A DNA stretch of 64,000 bases from Neocallimastix lanati (nom. inval.) (Eukaryota; Neocallimastigomycota; Neocallimastigomycetes; Neocallimastigales; Neocallimastigaceae), in assembly GCA_016946835.1 (NCBI GenBank), contig JACVTC010000091.1, positions 631,001 through 695,000 on the forward strand, in the 5' to 3' direction. Of the stretch, positions 57,746 through 64,000 are shown in pieces (position 1 is the stretch's first letter; every line of letters starts with the position of its first letter). The notes under the pieces were generated by a model, which was not told the origin of the DNA, ran no database searches, and saw only the letters and a program-made list of their open reading frames with translations. The translations under genes were made by a program, and so were the position numbers.

Positions 57746-58357
57746 TTTATTTTATTTTATTTTTTATTTTATATTTTACTTTATTATTTATTTTTTTTTA
57801 TCTTATATTTTATTTTATACTTTTTTTTTATCTTATATTTTATTTTATACTTTTTTTTTTATTTTATATTTTACTGTTTTTTTTTTTATATATTTTATAA
57901 TTTACTTTATTATTTATTTTTTTTATTTTATATTTTACTTTTTTTTTATATATTTTATATTTTATAATTTACTTTATTATTTATTTTTTTTTATTTTTTA
58001 TTTTACTTTATTCTTTTTTTTATATTTTATATTTTACTTTATTATTCTTTTTTTTTATATTTTATATTTTACTTTATTATTTATTTTTTTATATTTTATA
58101 TTTTACTTTATTATTTATTTTTTTATATTTTTTATTTTACTTTATTATTTATTTTTTTTATTTTTTATTTATTTTTTGTTTACTTTATTATATATATACA
58201 TTTTTTTTACTGAAAATGTTTTTAAAATTAAAAAAAAAAAATAAAAATAAAAATAAAAATAAATTTAACCCTATTCCTATTCATTTATTTTTACAAGCCA
58301 TATTGTAATACATGAATAAATGATCAAACATAAATTATGTCGAAATGCAATACTCCC
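55633..58357 (-). mobile_element. MULE-3: Mutator-like DNA transposon, degraded
   Basis: Flanked by the exact 9-bp duplication atgtgcaat (55624-55632 and 58358-58366). Terminal inverted repeats and transposase relic match MULE-1 in inverted orientation. A long T-rich tract (57650-58250) is the counterpart of the A-rich block in MULE-1. Confidence 0.88.
56220..57610 (-). pseudogene. MULE-3 transposase, frameshifted
   Basis: It starts at 57610 (MDDQLEIS). Pieces are seen at 57279-57046 and 57080-56220, and the zinc-finger part before 57300 is spread over other frames. The core motifs are present but altered: the first catalytic site reads ADCTF where MULE-1 has ADGTF; DFEKS, CVWHYKRS and NNASES follow. 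The extra cattcc-type duplication near 57095 is the same as in MULE-1. The C-terminal end is also shifted relative to MULE-1. It is not functional. Confidence 0.85.
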
Positions 58358-58693
58358 ATGTGCAATAATTTATAAGCAATGGGTTTTAAATAATGGTAGT
58401 TTAGTAAATTTTATTAATAAAATTATACTAAAAATTTACAAGAGAGTTCTCTATTTCTAATATAAATAATCTAATCTATTTATAAGAAATAGGTAATATA
58501 TTAATTATATATTCTAATATATAAAAGTATATAAATTATATATGAATTAAAGTAATATTTTTATTATAATTATAATAATACATATTGAAATAAAATAAAA
58601 TAAAATAATTATTATCAAAAAGATATAAATTTAATATTTAATAATTATTATTAAATATACAAATATGTTACTACACATATTTGTTTTATATCA

Positions 58694-60350
58694 TTATTTA
58701 ATATATATTAATTTCAATATGTTATTAATATTTAGTCAATTAGTTGGCCTAGACTAATTCCTATTTTAATAAAGTTAATAATAATTATTATATATATTAT
58801 TAATTATTAATATTGAAATAACTGAATTATTGAAATTGAAATTGAATTGAAATTCAGTTATTATCTTAACATTATTTTAAATATTATTGTAAATAATTTT
58901 ATTATTAATATTTTCTAAATGGAACATTATTTTAAATATTATTGTAAATAATTTTATTATTAATATTTTCTAAATAAGTAAAATTAATATTTATTTTATA
59001 TAAGATATAATATTATAAAATTATTTTATTATTTTATTATTAATATAAGTTTATTATAAAATATATATAATATAATTAATTATATATTATGTACCAATTT
59101 TAAATAATAATAATATAGAGAATAACAAGATAAAAATTAATTAGGAAGTTTTAATTATAAAAAAATGTTGTGTTTTGATTTTATTCAAATGCATTAATTG
59201 AGAATGAATAATAGTGAATAATCATTTTAATAAATAATTATAATAAAGTGAATAATTTTAATAAATAAATATAATGAAATGAATATTATATTCTAAAATA
59301 ATAATTCTAGTGTATTAAATTATATATAATAATTATTATACTATTTCATAAATACGATATTTCTTATTAATTCCTTTTTGCTTTTCCCATATTTTATGAT
59401 ACCTTTTAAATTAATTGTATCAAATTATTGGGGGTTAATTAAATTATCTTACTTAGGTACTTAGGATTATAAAAATAAACATATATATATATAGTTTGTT
59501 CATTTATTATTTAAATAGATTTATTTTGAATATATAATTACTTAAACTTATTATATAGCACATTTATAATATTAGGAGTTGCAGGGATTTCATTATTATA
59601 AATTAAATGCTTTAATATTTTTTCGTTAATTATATTATAATTTTTTTCAATACATTTGAAACTTATTTTTCATATATTTTACATATTCTAACATTACAAT
59701 TATTTATTATTATATATATTTATTTATTTATTTATTATTTAATTTAATATAATAATATATTCAAATTATTTAGAATATACAACTTTCATAAAATAATAAA
59801 TAATAATCATATATATAACATGTGATTTGTTGATAGTATTTATTAAAATTTTAAATTCTAAATCTTATAAAATTCTAAATTTTCATTTAATGTAACATTT
59901 TCAAAAATTATTTATTTCCAATAAATCAATAAATATAAAAATAATAATTAATATATAAATAGAAATTAAATATGTATTAACAACTTTATTAATATTAAAA
60001 TGATAAATAAAATATATATATATAATAATATATTTTTTAGACTTTGTACATATATGACCTTAATCATAATATATATATATTTATATATAATTTGTAAGTA
60101 TTATTTAATTGAAATTAATATTTGAGAAATAAAATAATAATTTTATATTAACAAGATTTTTAATAATAATTTTTTTTTATAATAAATAATACTTATATAT
60201 TAACTAGTAAAAGTTTATTAAACTTTTTTTTTTTTTTATTTATTTTTTTTGTTTTGTTTTAGCTTTGTTTTGTTTTTATTTTGTTTTAACCTTTTTAATT
60301 AGTAACTGAATAAAGTTATTTAAAACAGAAATATAAATAAAATTAATAAT

Positions 60351-60381
<31 letters not shown>

Positions 60382-60692
60382 AAATTCCGAGGTAAGTATT
60401 TGAAAATTTAAATAAAAGAAATTTAAAATGAATGAAATGAACTATTTTACTATAATTATTTTTTCAACTTTCAATATTAAAATTTACACTCTATAAAGTT
60501 CATTAAATTTTATTAGCTAAATTAAAAATAAATTAATTATTAATAGAAATAATAATATTAATGACATAAATGACATAGAAATAATAATGATATTAATAGT
60601 AGTAAAAATAATTATAAAATTTAAATTTTTAATATATTAATAAATAAGAATTATTTTTATATTTATAATTTAAAAATATTTTTCTTATTTAT
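58694..60692. other. AT-rich intergenic stretch, no gene seen
   Basis: Two kilobases of AT-rich sequence without a convincing open frame or repeat partner in this window. It contains a short tandem duplication (58868-58978), T runs near 60225 and an aaat microsatellite near 60355-60383. It marks the change from nested elements to the host gene. Confidence 0.6.
58868..58978. repeat. Tandem duplication of about 55 bp
   Basis: acattattttaaatattatt to attttctaaat occurs twice in a row, without visible differences. Confidence 0.85.
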
Positions 60693-60928
60693 AATTTTAA
60701 ATTTATGTATATACACAATTATATATAAGATATTTTACAAATTAACTTTATTATATTATAAAATTTTAATGTTCAGTTAGAAGAAATATTCAAAATGGGA
60801 ATTTTAGGAAAATTTTAAATTTATGTATATACACAATTATATATAAGATATTTTACAAATTAACTTTATTATATTATAAAATTTTAATGTTTAGTTAGAA
60901 GAAATATTCAAAATGGGAATTTTAGGAA
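60693..60928 (+). repeat. 118-bp tandem duplication over the 5' end of the BAR-SH3 gene
   Basis: Copies 60693-60810 and 60811-60928 differ at about one base (gttcag against gtttag). Each includes the presumed 5' untranslated region, the ATG and the first five codons. The upstream copy gives a short frame, ATG at 60795 to TAA at 60818 (MGILGKF). Confidence 0.95.
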
Positions 60929-62915
60929 AAATTACAGATAAATTTTCGAGTACAACCATCAAAGATAGTAGGATAAATAACCTTAATTTTATTTTTTTTT
61001 ATATATAAATTTCTTCATTTAATTATTAATGGAATATGTATAATAAAAATTAAATATTTATTTATTTATAATATAATGACAATACTAAAGATTCGAATAC
61101 TTTCATGCATTTACAAAAGCAATCTGAATCTATCAGTATTGATACCGAGGTTTTAATGAAATCATGTGAAACCTATGTTAAATTATTTAATAAAAAGTCC
61201 AAATCACCACAAAATTTAGTTAATCACGGAAATTCTAAAGGAGGTAAAAAGGCGGCTCCATTGGAACTTATGTCACTTGCTACTCTTCAATGTAGTCAAA
61301 CTTTAAACAATACTTGTCATTTAAGTAGGTTCATATAATACAAATATTTATTAAAATTAAAAATTATAAATAATCTAATTACATCAATTATAGGTAAGGT
61401 ATATATGGAATACAGTGATTCCCATAGACATATGTTTGAAAAACAAAAAATAATGGTATATTAATTAATTCCTTTTTATTTATTATTATATGCAATATAA
61501 TATTGAACCTGGACTTTATTTATATTTTAAAATATATATATATTAATATTTAGTATTAATTATGATAATATAAATATTCATTATAGGTTGAAGGACTTAA
61601 CGCTTATATTCTTTATTTAAATGAATCTTTAGAAGATTTCAAAAAATATCAAGTATAAATATTTAATACTATAAGTTTTATTTATTATAACACATATTAA
61701 AGTTTATCCATATTATAATTAAAAAATTAGTCATTAAAAAGCTCATATGCAAAGAATGCAAAAACTTTTGTTTCATATCAAAATAAACTAAAGAAGCAAA
61801 CTCAACCTATTACGCCAGAACAGAAATCAAAGGTTGAAGTATTATATAAGAATTACACACAATCATTAAATTCGCTTGTGGAAAAGATGGCTGAATTAAC
61901 TTCTAACAGAAAGGAAGAAGAACGTACAAAAAATCTTGTTCATTTAATTGATAATGAAATTGATTTTTTTAGGTACGTTACTGATGAATTATTTCAATTA
62001 AAAGAAAACATTGAAAAAAGGTATCTATATAGAGATATATTTAAATAAAATTTTAAGAAATTAAAATTTGAATAAATATATTATATATAGAAGTAGAAAA
62101 TAATAAATTTATGTAATATTTTTATATTATAGTAATAACAGTGTTGGTGAAAATAGATATTCTGAAAAAAAATCAATTCAAGAATATGTTGATGAAGTTA
62201 TGAGTAATAAATTAGAGCTTGAAAAGTATGTTTATAAATAAATAAATTATCAAATTAATGAATAAATATTATCATATGATCTAATATAAATATTTTAATT
62301 CTATTAAATAAAATTATTTAAAGCTTTACTATTGAATCACCAATGTAAATATGAATCATAATTATATATATTTAATATTAATTATTTTAATTTAATTAAA
62401 TAGTTTTTATGTACTTATAATAATAATGATACTTAAAATAAAATAAAATAAAAATTAATACAAAAATGTTAAAAAATAAAAATAGTTCAACAAATGGAAA
62501 TACTATGAAAATAACATATGATAGTAGTGAAGGACAACTTAGTAAAGCGTAAATAATTATATTTTTTTAATTGATATATTTATTAACAATGTTATTTTTA
62601 TTTAATAATAAATTAAAATAATTTTTTAATTAATAACATTATAATTTTATTAAAATACAGTAGTCTTAGTTCTAGAGAGTAAGTTATTTATATGTTAATA
62701 TGTACTATATATAATATATATGAATATAGAATATATAGATATATATTAATAATATAATAAATTATTTAAATTAAATATACTCTTTTCTTTATAATAATAA
62801 TAATGATAATAAAAATTAACTTTTTTATATTGTTATAAATGAAAGTAATAGCAATCAAAATTTAGGGTATTTATTTTTTTATTATAGTGATATTATATAA
62901 AATAGAAATAAAAAA

Positions 62916-62965
<50 letters not shown>

Positions 62966-63771
62966 TTAACAATAGATTAACAGATTATAATGGTAATAAT
63001 TACAACTATGATTACAATGTGGATGGCTATTATGATGATCAATATAATAATAATGGAAATGAAAATATGCAATATTCAAGTGATCCAGCATTAATGAACA
63101 GTACATCAATGTATAATAATAATAATTTATCTAATCCTGAACCAGTTGGAAATTCACCAAGTCCTTTCGATGACTTTTTAAATCCAACTTCTATTAAAAA
63201 TACAGTTGAAACAACTACAAGCAAAATGAATTATACATCAAATCCAACAAGAGATCGTTCATCAATTTTTTCTGAAAATTATGGCTCACCAACTTCTCAA
63301 AGTTATACCGATATAACTAAAACAAATACAAATAATATTTCAAAAAGAAAGAGTGTTGTTAATAACGAAAACTTAGCAAATTTAACTCCAAATGAAAAGA
63401 TATATAATACTAAAGAATTAAATCCAAAATATTGCAAAGCTATTTATCCATTCAATAAATCAATGGATGATGAATTAGAATTAGAAGCAAATGATTTAGT
63501 AGATATTACTAAAAAATTTGATGATGGATGGTAATAATTATTTATATATTTATTTATTTATTATTTATACAGATAAATGAATATTGATGTAATAATATAA
63601 TAATAATAATAATAATAAATACATAGGGCTACTGGTATTAATCTTAGGTCAGGACAAGAAGGTTTCTTCCCACTAAATTGTTTACTAGAGTTTTATGTTA
63701 CAGATAAATTTGCAGATTATGGTGGTAGTAAGGAAAATTCTGAATCTTATGTCTATTCAAGTACCAATTAG
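60913..63771 (+). CDS. BAR-SH3 domain protein, 11 exons
   Basis: Exons read by eye: 60913-60967, 61091-61324, 61394-61455, 61587-61652, 61731-62020, 62133-62225, 62486-62548, 62661-62678, 62846-62866, 62976-63530, 63627-63771. Total 1,602 nt, 533 residues, with every junction in phase and GT-AG introns (several GTATGT or GTAAGT donors). Residues 1 to about 235 form a helical, charged BAR-like domain starting MGILGKITDKFSS. Residues about 236-445 are an Asn/Ser-rich linker. An SH3 domain follows at about 450-505 (AIYPF, DELELEANDLVDI, DDGWATG, GFFPLNC). BAR-SH3 proteins bend membranes at endocytic sites and bind Pro-rich partners. It could be an amphiphysin/Rvs- or endophilin-like protein; the exact family is not decided. 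It is the only host gene seen. Confidence 0.85.
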
Positions 63772-64000
63772 TATGTAATTATTAGAAAAGTAAAATTAAG
63801 GTTTTAAATAATAAAAATTTTATTAAAAAATTGATTAATTATTTAAAAATAGTTAATTAATCACTATTCAAATTTTTAAAAATATAAACGTCAAAGTAAT
63901 AATAAAATTAATAAAATATTTCTTTTAATTTTAGGTAAATTATATTAAAAGAAGTATTTTATACATTATTTATATATAGAGTACATTTTGTTTATTATAT
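63772..64000 (+). other. 3' flank of the BAR-SH3 gene
   Basis: AT-rich, with no second gene seen. A donor-like gtatgt overlaps the stop codon at 63771, and an acceptor-like ttttag ends at about 63935, so a 3' intron is possible. Confidence 0.4.

Larger units (their letters stand above)
55607..58693 (-). mobile_element. Inverted solo D LTR split by MULE-3
   Basis: D LTR in reverse orientation: 55607-55632 and 58367-58693. It is flanked by ttatt (55603-55607 and 58694-58698). Confidence 0.85.

Noticed and set aside
48598-58693. A large chromosomal inversion or palindrome joining MULE-1 and MULE-3
   Set aside because: The two arms have different target duplications (gtaat and ttatt for the LTRs) and the MULEs sit at different bases, so independent insertions explain it better.

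Overview
The window is a very AT-rich eukaryotic contig, with long homopolymer and pentanucleotide runs, Asn-rich proteins and short GT-AG introns. By style it looks like an AT-rich early-diverging fungus, with anaerobic gut fungi (Neocallimastigomycota) as the best guess. A dictyostelid-like amoeba is not excluded. About 58 kb of the 64 kb is a nest of transposable elements. Only the last 3 kb holds a recognisable host gene.

Layout. (1) 1-3325 holds a stack of three LTR families (E1-type LTR, E2-like relic, S repeat) in front of an LTR with a tRNA-like A box/B box pair. (2) 3326-37137 is the frame of an Asn-rich, non-autonomous LTR element (D2), split by a shortened chromovirus (A, 4268-27949) and by a block (28060-36821) that holds a sister chromovirus (A', 30585-36471) and an Asn-rich element, F. 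The 5' LTR of A is itself split by S, by a Ty3-type element E1 (5081-13647) and by a second Ty3-type element E2 (13653-22136), all stacked on one 5-bp target. (3) 37287-55487 is a Ty1/copia element bounded by the 5-bp duplication attat. It carries a D-family element in one LTR, a solo D LTR in the other, a tRNA-derived SINE, and two MULE/FLYWCH DNA transposons. (4) 55607-58693 is an inverted solo D LTR holding a third MULE. (5) 58694-60692 is AT-rich and has no gene that I can see. (6) 60913-63771 is an 11-exon gene for a BAR-SH3 protein of about 533 residues.

How the parts relate. E1 and E2 have long open pol frames and near-identical LTRs, so they look young and mostly whole. D shares the primer-binding site of E1, and F shares the polypurine region of E2, so the Asn-rich elements look like parasites of these two. 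A and A' keep open frames and chromodomains but show no reverse transcriptase. The most unusual pattern is the repeated stacking of three different LTR families at one position, 16-17 nt upstream of a Pol III-like A box inside an LTR. It resembles the tRNA-gene targeting of yeast Ty3, but with another retrotransposon as the landing pad. No rRNA gene, ordinary tRNA gene or CRISPR array was seen. All boundaries and splice sites were read by eye.
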